Below are positions 21,326-30,511 of a DNA stretch of 30,511 bases, piece after piece. How positions within the stretch are numbered: the first letter of the stretch is position 1; the number at the start of each line of letters is the position of its first letter. Made by a program: the position numbers and the translations under genes. The stretch covers positions 514,241-544,751 of the forward strand of contig BFEA01000802.1 of NCBI GenBank assembly GCA_003427395.1, in the 5' to 3' direction. Source of the stretch: Chara braunii (taxonomy: Eukaryota > Streptophyta > Charophyceae > Charales > Characeae). The notes beneath the pieces are model-generated. The model was not told the origin of the DNA, did no database searches, and saw nothing but the letters and a program-made list of their open reading frames with translations.

Positions 21326-22823
21326 GACGATGTCGACGATGTCTTCACAACGAAGGATGAACCCGAGCAGGCGATGTACGTCTTTGTTTGCACAGGGCGA
21401 AGGCAATACGTCCCTGCAAAGATCACAACAAGATAACAAGCGTCGTTGCCGACCTTGGTGATAAGCGCTCGTGGTCGTGCAACAGGAGCAATGGATCTTG
21501 TGCGAGCGAGAAGCAACCGTGTCATCAACATCAAAAACGCCAACGAACTTGACGTGCAGGAAGCACCACCTGACACCACTATCGAATGAGGAGGAGTGAC
21601 GACAGGAAGGACTGCAGACGAGCATGTGAATGCTTCGTCCAAGTTCGTCAAAGCCATGTCTGCCAGCAGTTCCCACAACGCCACGTCAGCATCGCGCAAC
21701 AGAGGAAGGAGGTTCAGGTTCTGGGAGGGGAGAGGGGGGGCGCTACCTGTCACACAGGCGCCTCGTGGAGATCGTAACGCCGCCACTGCGGCAGTGATTC
21801 TACGGATGGTGCAGCAGACGGTTGGGGCAAAGATGACGCCATGCAGTAGGCGGGAGGGGGCGAGGAGAAGAGTTGTTCATCAACAAGTTGCGAAAGTGAG
21901 GGTTTATGAAGGAACTGGGGAACGGACGAAACTGTGTGCGGATGACTAAGCTTTCTAGACGACCGGTGAGGGGCGTAAATTATACAATATCATCTATGAG
22001 AGTCGCGAGTACTTCGTCACCATCGCTAATGACCTTCCTTCACCACGCTTTCTTAGAAGTGTCGTCATGCTGAAATCTAGCGTGTATCAGATCAGGCTCA
22101 TGAATCCAGGGCAGCTGCATCAAGCGATTAGCCACACGACAAAACTACCGAATGTAGCGATGCGCATCTTATACAGCTCGGTCTTCAAGTTCGGGTTGAG
22201 AGCGAGAGAATACACTCACCTTTAAGTATGCGTTACAGCCGGCATGATCATCGGTCATGTCATGTGGCAAGGCAAGGAGTGGTCCAACATCGTAAGCCCT
22301 GAAGTTTGCGGGCACACCCTAGACCTCAGGATGAACCTTCCACTTTGGTTCTTCGTGGCTTACGTGCAGGGCAAGCCTAATGATGATGACGTGACGGCTT
22401 ATAAGGAGGCCAATGTCCTTTTATTGATAGGCGCGTTAGGTGTCGCTTTTGAAACGGGGCAATCCATCAACGGAGGGCGAATCACAAAAGAGCGCCTGGC
22501 GAGGATTGCAGACAACTTCAGGTTTCTATTGGCGGCGGCGATGCGGATTATGCGCAAGGCGGACGATGATTTGTGATCACACTACGAGACATCCTGTGAA
22601 CCACCTCTTTACGAAGCTCCTACTCGTGGCGTTCAGGCATCATACTTTCAACCACAGACTGTGGTTCATGTCGTCCGTCAACGCCACCACGGAGAGGCTC
22701 AGCAAGGCAAGTGTCACATTTAGGGACTTTCCCAACTACGTCCTAGAATGGGCTTCTTGTGGCGTGATCTTTAACTTCGGCGCCAACATAGAAGAACTTG
22801 ATGATGCAAGGCGGTGCAAATAG
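21326..22823 (+). pseudogene. Decayed protein of unknown function, probably mobile-element associated
   Basis: One frame can be followed from about 21,326 to 22,576, with in-frame stops at 21,434, 21,587, 21,947, 21,956 and 22,223. It then moves to another frame near 22,570 and ends about 22,823. Joined by eye, it gives a basic Ser/Arg-rich part (around 21,600-21,900). A conserved-looking globular part follows, with segments such as QIRLMNPGQLHQAISHTTKL, FKFGLRAREYTH, TLDLRMNLPLWFFVAYVQGK and RITKERLARIADNFRFLLAA. After the shift it reads FRHHTFNHRLWFMSSVNATT and RDFPNYVLEWASCGVIF. This architecture resembles, from memory only, recurrent hypothetical proteins predicted in Chara braunii. No catalytic signature is visible, and its role is unknown. 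The multiplicity of stops implies no current function. Confidence 0.6.
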
Positions 22824-22829
22824 TTGGGG

Positions 22830-23834
22830 ACGGTCCCCCATATGTTGAAGGCGTGGCTCCTGCAGATCGTGATAATTAGATGAACTAAGATTGGATGGGG
22901 CTAATGGGGAAAAGGAAAGGGGGTTCTTGGATTTGGATGCCCGCCTGCATTCTTGGCGATGGGGGAGGAACGTCGAGGGGAAGAGGAGACTCTAGCTATA
23001 AAATATGGTGATCAGGGGTTCGTGGTGTTTTGTTTTGTTTTTCCTTGCTTTCGAGTTTATCGCTCGTATTGGTTTTCAGAAATTGTACATGTTTTTTCTC
23101 TCAGTTTTTTTTAATCCTTCATCTTTCATTTAATCTTTGTTGTGCCCCATTGCAAAAATGCAATGTTTCCAAGGGGGGTTTCTACCATGATCATTTTCGC
23201 AATGTGCTTGAGGATGCCTTATGTCGAAGTTCTTTTCAATTAATGCACGGCAACTAACAAAAGAAATATGCATGATTACTCCCACAATTGATTGAGATGA
23301 TGATAGCACACTTGCATTCAATGAGACATAAGTATGACAAGTGAAGGAAATATTTGCCATCATAATGTAAAATGGATAAGAAAGTGAAATCCCGAACTTC
23401 AAAATGTTCGATATCAAGCGAAACAGAAGAAACGACAATAAACTTCTTAAGCACGATGTTTCCTCCGTTCCCCTGAACGCAAGATTCATAAATCAAAAAA
23501 TGACAAAAATTCAAATTCACCTGAGCAATAAGAAAAACATAAAAATAAATAACACGAACAAGACACAAAGAACATCATTTCCGATTATAAAGTCTTGGTA
23601 CGACGGCGTCAACAAACGCATCCCATATAAAGTCGCCGTTAAAAAAAAAGAAAAAGAAAAAAAGATGGAGGAACATTGTCCCCCTTGCGAAATGCACATG
23701 CATGCATCCTCATCGGCCTTGCATCATTCAATCTTCATGGACGACGGTGCTTCTAAAGTAAAGAGGACTACTCACAATTACCAATGGACAATTATACACA
23801 AGCAATCTCCCCTCCGTACCCTATCAAGAAACGA
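22830..23834. other. Intergenic stretch, no gene seen
   Basis: Begins with what may be the degraded tail of the preceding pseudogene (EGVAPADRDN in another frame near 22,838-22,870). A TATA-like ctataaaatatgg lies at 22,995. From 23,025 to 23,150 it is T-rich, from 23,400 to 23,680 A-rich. Open frames here are short and of biased composition. Confidence 0.5.
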
Positions 23835-25314
23835 CTACATCAACGCCAATCGATTGTGAAGGGCATCTCGGAAGAGGTCCCCGCCCAAGTTTGCGCAGCG
23901 TGGACACCCATGTATTATGTGGCGCACAATACCCAAGTCCATCCTCCGCTGCATTACATCATTGTCGACCTCTCGAAGGAGGTTCTCGTTGAACTAGATG
24001 GTCGCGCCAAGGAGGATGTTATAGAGCGTGCAAACAGCAACGAATTGCGGGGTGTGCAGGTCTATTTTATGAGTGCGCAAAAATAAACGCCACATGCCCA
24101 TGAAGCAAATGAAAGTTTGTGCACACCACCTTGTGCGTCGTGTTGAAGCATTCGTTGTATGGACGGTGTTCAATTCCTCTGTACGGCTGATGATCCACGT
24201 ACACGCGACATGGTACACGTTGTCACCAAAAGCTACCCTGTTGTTATGACACCATGTGGTAGATGCTTCACTGATGTGGTGAATAACTCGCCGCTCTTTG
24301 TACGCCTGGCATGAATGTCGTGCACACTACCAGGATATCCGATGTGGACGTCAAGGACACACTAGTTTAAATCTACGAACACCTGCATTTGGACTGAAAA
24401 CTTATACTTGCAATCATAGAAGTTATCCAATGGCGCGCCAAAAGGCTTGTCAATGTAGATATGTGTGCAGTCAATTGCACTATAGCAGTTAGGGAAACCC
24501 TTATGCTGGAAGGCACGCAAAGCTTGCAAATGCCTCCTCCCAGTTGGTCACGCAATTGTGTCCGGGTACGTTTTCAACAACGAGAAAGTAAAGTCACAGA
24601 AAACCACCTAATCAGAACCTCTGTGGAAGTTGAAAGATAATGTACCGCTCTCATACGTCTCCCTTGCTGCAGCAGACCTGTACAACGTGAATGCAAGCAT
24701 CTGCTCCATAGGCAATGACAACCTGTAATGTATCGTCTTTCTTTCTAGATACGGGGCGCATGCGGTGATAATCTGCATGAAGATTGCCCTCGACATGCGC
24801 AACCTTTCGCACAAGTACCAATCCGTTGTATCGTCACACACTAGAAGATACGATCATGTCCCGACCATCCTCCGCTTGATCCACCAGCGTGGTGACTCCA
24901 TTGGTCAGTGGTGCACATAACAGCAAGTGACAGGAACACGGCTTCAAATGTCACTACACAATCTGGCTCCTCCACCACATGATAAAAGGGCGCCATGTGC
25001 TTCCGCAACATGCAGACACATTCCTCGGTTTGTGGACGCCACAACCCTTCGAATTCTAGAATGAGTGTCGTCACCGCTAATGCCACCACCTCCCACTCTT
25101 CAGGGGCCACAACATGCCTGCCTCCACCAATGTACACCTCCATCTTTGACATGTAACCAACGTTGAGCTTCGTCGCCCGCCTACGTTTACCGCCAAGAAA
25201 GACGTAACGTGCAAGTACCTGAAGTCCGATTTGCGAAGAGGACGACGACAAACGCAGCCCGTGGCGCCCTGTATTTGACGTCATTCGTGGCGGTCGCCCT
25301 CGTCCAGTTGCCAC
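23835..25314 (-). pseudogene. PIF/Harbinger-type transposase (DDE_Tnp_4 nuclease) pseudogene
   Basis: Read on the minus strand from an ATG at 25,314. The first 157 codons (to 24,841) are a leader region with MATGRGRPPRM. After a frameshift comes CDDTTDWYLCERLRMSRAIF and YRSAAARETYESGTLSF, the conserved pre-catalytic region of Harbinger nucleases. Then FPNCYSAIDCTHIYIDKP near 24,500-24,440 supplies the first catalytic aspartate, and GYPGSVHDIHARR near 24,340-24,300 the second. After a second frameshift, NASTRRTRWCAQTF and FMGMWRLFLRTHKIDLHTPQ followed by LYNILL match the C-terminal part. Where the family usually has a glutamate before the QTF-like residues, this copy reads CAQTF, so the third acidic residue seems lost. 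In-frame stops lie in both later segments, and the frame ends at 23,835. It is certainly inactive. No terminal inverted repeats or partner Myb-like gene were identified. Confidence 0.85.
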
Positions 25315-25594
25315 GTGCCCCTGTCCGAAAATTCAAATTCAAATTTTTGAAGGAGTCTCACGTTTCACTCTATGCTGCTGCATTTTCGCACGTGGCATAT
25401 GGCCTGACAGGCGTTGGCTATGTCGACCCCTGTGACAGTGGAGTCAGACCTTGGTAAACTGAAGTGCGATTGCAGTGGCAACTGCAATCATGAGAAAGTA
25501 GATGTGTTAGCATAATCAAAGCACTGCTCGTCATCAGCAACGGGGCGTTGATCCCCACCAGCACCATCATCGACATGGCGCGGTTCGAAACCAT

Positions 25595-25636
25595 CATCAC
25601 AGTACTGGTTCGTCATCATCATCAGGGTGCTGCTCG

Positions 25637-25694
<58 letters not shown>

Positions 25695-25947
25695 TATCAT
25701 CAACAGGTCGTGGTTCGACATCATCATCACGGTAATGGTTCGTCATCATCATCAGGGTGCTGCTCGTCATCACTATCATCATCATCAGGGTACTGTTTGT
25801 CATCATCATCAAGGCGTAGTTCTGATCGGCGCTAGTATCATCATCATTATCAAGGAGCCGTTCATCAGGGGTGCTGCTCGTCACCATCATAGGGCGCGGT
25901 TGGCTAAACTCGTCATCATAGGGTGTTGTTCATCCCTATCATCATCA

Positions 25948-26022
<75 letters not shown>

Positions 26023-26087
26023 ATCATCATTAGGTTATCATCAAAGGTGCTCATCATCAGCACCATCTGTCATCACAGGGCGTTGCA

Positions 26088-26144
<57 letters not shown>

Positions 26145-26187
26145 GACCGTCAGTTCGTAATCATAGAGGATCATCATCATCATCATT

Positions 26188-26237
<50 letters not shown>

Positions 26238-26263
26238 GACCGTGAGTTTGTAATCATAGTGGC

Positions 26264-26296
<33 letters not shown>

Positions 26297-26305
26297 CTAT
26301 TATTG

Positions 26306-26345
<40 letters not shown>

Positions 26346-26575
26346 AATCATCACTATCATCATCACTATCATTATCATCATCATCATCATCATCATCATT
26401 ATCATCATCATCATCATCATCATCATCATTATCATCATCATCATCATCATCATCAATTTGTAATCATAGGGCGTTGTTGGTACTGCTCTTCAGTATGAGT
26501 AGCATCATCATTCTGTCTTCATTCTCATCATCACTATCATCATCATCATTTTGTCATCATTAGACGTTGCTCTTT
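25595..26575. repeat. ATC/CAT trinucleotide array with interspersed longer units
   Basis: Nearly pure runs at about 25,636-25,700, 25,950-26,010, 26,088-26,142, 26,170-26,236 and 26,260-26,455. Between them a ~40-60-bp unit recurs (ggttcgtcatcatcatcagg plus gtgctgctcgtc) near 25,612 and 25,738, with degenerate forms near 25,788 and 25,867. Poly-His, poly-Ile and poly-Met frames on both strands derive from this array. Confidence 0.95.
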
Positions 26576-26838
26576 AAGGCCTTGTTTGCCTTTCACATCA
26601 GCAAGTAAGTTGGTCGTCACCATCATCCTCATCATCATTATCGTTAGGATGCTGTTCATCTTCATTAGCAAATCAAAAAAAAAAAAAAATCCCATCTTCC
26701 TTTCTCCATCATAATTTTCAGGAATTTTCAATTTTTTCACTCATATCTTAGGAATTTTATTTCGTAAAACTTTTGATGCTCGTTTTTTCTTTTCTCCACT
26801 ATTAATTTCTGATTCCCCTTTGGGCGCATTAATGAATT
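26576..26838. other. AT-rich spacer after the ATC array
   Basis: Contains a run of about 14 A at 26,676-26,690 and T-rich tracts. No gene was found. Confidence 0.5.
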
Positions 26839-27575
26839 TTTTTTGTGCGGGTGGCGGGTTGGGGTCTTAAAGAGGAGAGCTCTACTCCGCAGAGGCTTCA
26901 CAAGGTGGGGGGTGAATGCCTTGGAGGGAGTGGGGGCAGATTTTTGGAAGACTCCTTATTCTGGGGCTGGGAGAGATGTATGGGCTGGCATCATATCCCA
27001 GTGGAGGCAGATAGGGGTGAGGGGTTGGCTGAGGCATACTTTGGGTGGAACTGAATGCCTTAGTGGAAGTACTAGGGGGAGGAAGCAGGTATGTCCCAAG
27101 GAGGGCTTGTGATCAGGGCAGTCCTTTTCGGTGGAGGCACCGGAGGGACTGGGGGAGATGGAGGGGAGGGGGGGCAATAATCCACAACACTGTCTGAAAT
27201 TCTGATTCTCCTCTTAAGTGTAAACAAATTACCGCTTGTGGGGGGTTGGGTTGGTTCTAAGGGGGAAAGCTCTACTCTGCAGGGGCTTCACAAGGAGGGA
27301 GGTGATTGCCCTGAAGGGAGACGGCGGAAATTTTGGGGGATGCTCTATTATGGGGCTGGGGGAGATGTGTGGGTCGACATCATACCCTAGCGGTGGCAGA
27401 TAAGGGCATGAGATTGGCAGAGGCATACTTTGGGTGGGAACTGGATGCCTTTGTGGGAGTAGGGGGGGGAAATGGGTCTGTCCCAAGTTGGGGGCGATGA
27501 GGAGTCTTTGTGATCAGGGGCGGTCCTTTTCGGTGGAGGCAGCGGTGGGGCAGAGGGATGAGGGGAAAAGGGGGA
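26839..27575. repeat. Direct duplication of ~340 bp with ~395-bp spacing, G-rich
   Basis: Copy 1 starts about 26,839 and copy 2 about 27,235. Shared stretches in order include agctctactc.gcag.ggcttcacaagg, tattctggggctgg or tattatggggctgg, gaggcatactttgggtgg, and gatcagggc.gtccttttcggtggaggca. The spacer at 27,180-27,233 is AT-rich. Open frames exist but are not preserved between copies. Confidence 0.85.
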
Positions 27576-28440
27576 ATTTTCAAATCCTTTGCTTGTATTT
27601 GATTGGAATTTTTTCTAATTCTTTCTAGAATATTCAAAACAAGCACCCTTGTCATTCCTGGTTGTTTGAAGGATCTGTCAAGAATCTGAGGGACTGCTGG
27701 TGGTTTGTACGAAGCTGCACTGAAGTTCGACTGATATATTCGGGATCTGTGGCTGTTCCATGCCAGAACTAAGATGGCCGGAGCCGAGGTGATGCCATGT
27801 AACTTGCCGAAGGTGAGGGCATGAGGCCTTGTAGAGAATCTGGGGATGCTATGCGGGGGCATCCTAAGGGACAGCTGGGGGTTGCTGACACAGGACGACA
27901 ATGGTCGGAGCTGGAGTGAGTCGCATTGCTCTGTAACCTAGCGGATAGGGGGCGTGAGGCCTGGATGAGTTTGTCAGAGAATAAGTCAGTTTTGGTGAGC
28001 TTTGTTATAATCTGTTGGAAATCCCTTAGATACTTGAGTGTTCTGAGAATTGCGATGGATTTCAGAAGAAAAAAAAAAAGCCTTGCCTCCGCGCGCTTTT
28101 TTGCCTCCAACATTTTATGCCTTGGGGTCCTCTGGCCATTTGTACCACGGACACTGGATGGCGAGGGGCGGACAATGGTGGCGCAGGTCCGCATACGTCC
28201 ATAAATCTGGCTGCAGTGGGGTAACAATCCTGAGTGGTAGACTCTGAGGGCGGGGGTGCGCCAGGGACTAATGAAGAAATAGTGGTAGGTTGGGAGCGGG
28301 TCCCATAACCAATGACTTCCTCCGTAGATCATCCGGATAACCACATGGCTGACTACGGGAGGCAACTGTCATATGTCTAGTATCCAACCTCTACAACAAC
28401 CTGGGCTTCCTGGGGGGGGGAGAGGAGGGGGCGGCAATAA
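27576..28440. other. Unassigned stretch with a weak ~126-bp duplication
   Basis: The segment ggccggagccgaggtgatg... at 27,777 and ggtcggagctggagtgag... at 27,903 are diverged direct copies, including tgtaac...gcgg or ccg, gggc(a/g)tgaggcc, and a following g.atctgg or gtttgtc. A minus-strand open frame of 198 codons covers 27,769-28,365 but shows no recognised domain. Confidence 0.4.
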
Positions 28441-28465
28441 AAACACAAGGGAAAACTACACAGGA

Positions 28466-28626
28466 GTCACAAAAATAAGTTATAATTGCACTATGGGCCA
28501 AGATACAGTTTGCAATTGCAGTTCGGTCAATGTATACAACCCACCTTTCTGGCCACGTAGGCTGCCCAAAGTGCCATTGCAAACTGTATTTTGGCCCATA
28601 GTGCAATTATAACTCTTTTTCGTGAC
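28466..28626. mobile_element. MITE-like hairpin element
   Basis: The 55-bp segments at 28,466-28,520 and 28,572-28,626 are reverse complements with about five mismatches (core tgcactatgggccaagatac versus its complement). The loop is ~51 bp. Flanking homology fades beyond gtgac on each side, and no clear target-site duplication is visible. It could be a MITE or a small-RNA-producing foldback. Confidence 0.7.
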
Positions 28627-28675
28627 TCTACTGAAGTTACCCCAAAGAACAAAGAATGGATCTGAAAAAAACAAT

Positions 28676-29168
28676 CCCCCTCCGACTTCCGTTTATTTGC
28701 AGTATGCCCCTCCGACGGCCTACTTAACCTGCTGCGCCCCCCTGAAACGAAGATTGAAGTTTCCGAATTGGGGCCTGAAATATGTTCAATATGCCCCTAC
28801 CGTTTCCGGTTCCAAATTTCCAGTATGCCCTGGTAGCTCTCTTCCTAGGGCCAGGGGAATGGCCTCAAGAGCCACCGAAGGCCACAGGGGCATGCTGGAA
28901 ATTTGCACCCCTCAGTGACAGGGGCATCCAGGAAACTCCAGAGGTTCAATATGCCCCTACTGTTTCTGGTTCCAAATTTCCAATATGCCCCGGTAGCTCC
29001 CTTCCTAGGGCCAGGGGAACGGCCTCAAGAGCCACCGACGGCCACAGGGGCATGCTGGAAAGTTGCACCCCTCAGTGACAGGGGCATGCAGGAAACTCCA
29101 GGGGCCCCAGGGGCATGACAGGGTAGGTCAGAAGTACCGGAAGTAATTGGAAGTCGGAGGGGCATTTT
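28676..29168. repeat. 160-bp tandem units with symmetrical ATGCCCC/GGGGCAT motifs and inverted ends
   Basis: gttcaatatgcccctac begins at 28,784 and again at 28,944, giving a 160-bp period over two full units. Within each unit atgcccc-type motifs lie in the first half and ggggcat in the second, including the pair aaatttccagtatgccc and ggggcatgctggaaattt. The outer ends are also inverted: ccctccgacttccg at 28,678 and ggaagtcggaggggca at 29,149. It resembles a non-autonomous element with internal amplification. Overlapping plus-strand open frames simply follow the repeat. Confidence 0.75.
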
Positions 29169-29214
29169 GAAAATCTCCGTAAAAGAGAATTGCTCGTCTT
29201 GGAAAAGTAAGAAA

Positions 29215-29420
29215 GACCCAAGAGCCTAGCTCAGTGGGTACACCCATGAACTGTCGAAATACAGACCTGTGTTCGAATCCAGATGATGGAACTCGATGAG
29301 TAAAACCAACTACCGGTCAGCTCAATGATAATATCTCAAGGCCGTCGCCCTTTTTAAGAAAAGAAACAAAAAAAAGAAAAAAAAAAAAAAAAAGAAAAAA
29401 GAAAAAGAAGAATAAAAAAG
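29215..29420 (+). mobile_element. tRNA-derived SINE with A-rich tail
   Basis: A box cctagctcagtggg at about 29,224 and B box gtgttcgaatcca at about 29,271 are both good matches to polymerase III internal promoter elements. A body with accaactaccggtcagctca follows, and then an AAAAG-rich tail at 29,360-29,418. Acceptor and anticodon stems of a working tRNA cannot be formed, so this is a SINE head rather than a tRNA gene. Confidence 0.75.
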
Positions 29421-29605
29421 GTTAGCTGACCCTCCATCCGCTATCTCTTCCAGGTAAACCGGATGCTCCTGTAAACGCTCCGTCTTGACCGCTGCAGTCC
29501 GGAACGCATGGGCCCCATGACCCCTCGGCAAAGGGACCTCGGATTGCAACCCCAGCCAAGGCTGTTTTGGTTCGCGGGCCAAGTCCCACACTTCGGAGGC
29601 AGAGT

Positions 29606-29760
29606 CCCGCTAGCAGCGTCGAGTTTGCTCAACGCCTGAATCTGAACGTGTTTGTGGAGATGTGCAGAAATGGCGTTGAGTTTCCTCAACCGCATATCGC
29701 CACAAACACGACCAGATCGGGCGTTGAGGAACTCAACGCTGCGAGTGGGACTGGGCCCCG
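29606..29760. repeat. Imperfect inverted repeat between two SINE copies
   Basis: The left arm from about 29,606 contains agcgtcgagtttgctcaacg and gaacgtgtttgtggag. The right arm to about 29,760 contains cgccacaaacacgacc and ggcgttgaggaactcaacgc. Arms are ~65-75 bp with several mismatches. An internal cgttgagtttcctcaac also pairs locally. Confidence 0.65.
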
Positions 29761-29769
29761 GGAAAAAAA

Positions 29770-29900
29770 AGGACCGACTGGACTAGCTCAGATAGTGCAC
29801 CCCTGAACTGTTCAAATAGAGACCCGAGTTCGAACTAAAATACTTGGATTCTGAATCACCTACCGGTACGGCTCGTCAGTTCCTTGATGAAAGCGAGCCA
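29770..29900 (+). mobile_element. tRNA-derived SINE fragment, no tail
   Basis: A box gactagctcagatagtgcac and B box gagttcgaacta are followed by cacctaccggtacggctcgt. This is the same order and spacing as the copy at 29,215. No A- or T-rich tail is seen, so it is 3'-truncated or degraded. Confidence 0.65.
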
Positions 29901-29946
29901 ACGAGTGAGCGAGTAAGAAAGAGATGAGCATCGCCCCCGCATATTG

Positions 29947-30225
29947 CATGCAAAACCCAGAAACTCGACGTTGTCCAACTGGTCAATGTATGTTCCTTCC
30001 TTTCGATCTTTTGTCGTTCGTCGTTTTTCAAGAAAGCTCATGCAAAACCCAGAAACGTGACGTTGTCCTACTGGTTAATGTATATTCCTTCCTTTCGATC
30101 TGTTGTCGTCATCTTTTTTTCAAGAAAGCTCATCCAATATCAGGTCAGTCGTAGCAGTGTTATGTATAATTACTCCCGTCGATCTTCGTCTCTGTCGACT
30201 TTTTGCAAAAAACAATCTCACACAT
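29947..30225. repeat. 92-bp tandem repeat, three units
   Basis: catgcaaaacccagaaac begins at 29,947 and 30,039. A diverged third unit (catccaatatcagg) begins at 30,131. Shared: gacgttgtcc, aatgtat.ttccttcctttcgatct and ttttcaagaaagctcat. Confidence 0.85.
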
Positions 30226-30511
30226 GTCATTCGTAGCAGCCTTCCCCGAGCTGTAGATCTGTTAATGCCCTCATCGCATGAAGATCAAATATCCCAATGA
30301 CGAACGTAACATATACCTACTATATTTTCTTCTCTCGAAACACAGCCCACTCAGATCATGAACGTATACAAAGGGAGTTTCACGGCCGAATATACACAGT
30401 GATAATGCGGGTGCGTTGTGTTCAGCGAAAGATGGTAGCAGGGTTGCTGAGTCTCCATCTTCGTACAGAATTCTGGGCTTCTTCGTCGTCTTTCTTCTTC
30501 TTCTCTTCTCT
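30226..30511. other. Right edge of the window, nothing assignable
   Basis: Mixed-composition sequence ending in a ttctt/cttctt pyrimidine run from about 30,476. No gene or repeat with a partner in this window was identified. Confidence 0.4.

Noticed and set aside
25488-26498. Poly-Met, poly-His, poly-Ile and poly-Asp open frames on both strands
   Set aside because: They are translations of the ATC/CAT repeat in its different frames and have no start, splice or domain support.
27769-28365. 198-codon minus-strand frame as a retroelement polyprotein fragment
   Set aside because: A short stretch vaguely recalls reverse transcriptase connection sequence, but no catalytic or RNase H motif is present, and the match is not better than chance by eye.
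29222-29292. A functional tRNA gene
   Set aside because: A and B boxes are present, but the acceptor and anticodon stems cannot pair, and an A-rich tail follows the body, as in a SINE.

Overview
This window looks like nuclear DNA from a eukaryote with a large, repeat-dominated genome. A green-lineage organism is likely, and a charophyte alga such as Chara is my best guess (about 50% sure). Reasons: decayed PIF/Harbinger transposase, tRNA-derived SINE copies, long ATC and ACTCC satellites, many hairpin elements, and two decayed unrecognised proteins, one of which resembles (from memory only) recurrent hypothetical proteins of Chara braunii. No intact conventional gene, operon, rRNA or functional tRNA was found.

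Positions 1 to about 15,860 form a giant imperfect palindrome. The left arm (1-4384, cut by the window edge) and the right arm (about 10,279-15,860) are reverse complements in the same order, diverged but clearly alignable. They enclose a 5.9 kb centre. Each arm carries, from outside in, a ~122-bp tandem repeat, a series of a ~22-bp core motif (nine copies left, eight right), a central block, and a well conserved inner end. The centre holds degenerate ~1.09-kb tandem units that contain their own ~120-150-bp palindromes, followed by ~1.7 kb of unassigned sequence. The right arm carries a SINE insertion not seen on the left.

From 16,700 to 17,720 a ~593-bp segment occurs twice. Each copy contains a different but perfect 14-bp TATATA-centred palindrome. 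It is followed by two plus-strand decayed coding regions: 18,189-20,425 (possibly a methyltransferase-like protein) and 21,326-22,823 (unknown, probably mobile-element associated), separated by an ACTCC-type satellite. A minus-strand PIF/Harbinger transposase pseudogene lies at 23,835-25,314.

From 25,600 to the end the window is repeats: an ATC/CAT array, a ~395-bp tandem duplication, a MITE-like hairpin, 160-bp units rich in ATGCCCC/GGGGCAT, two more SINE copies flanking another hairpin, and a 92-bp tandem repeat. The genes do not work together as a pathway. The interest is structural: the palindrome, its iterated core motif, and the covarying TATA dyads.
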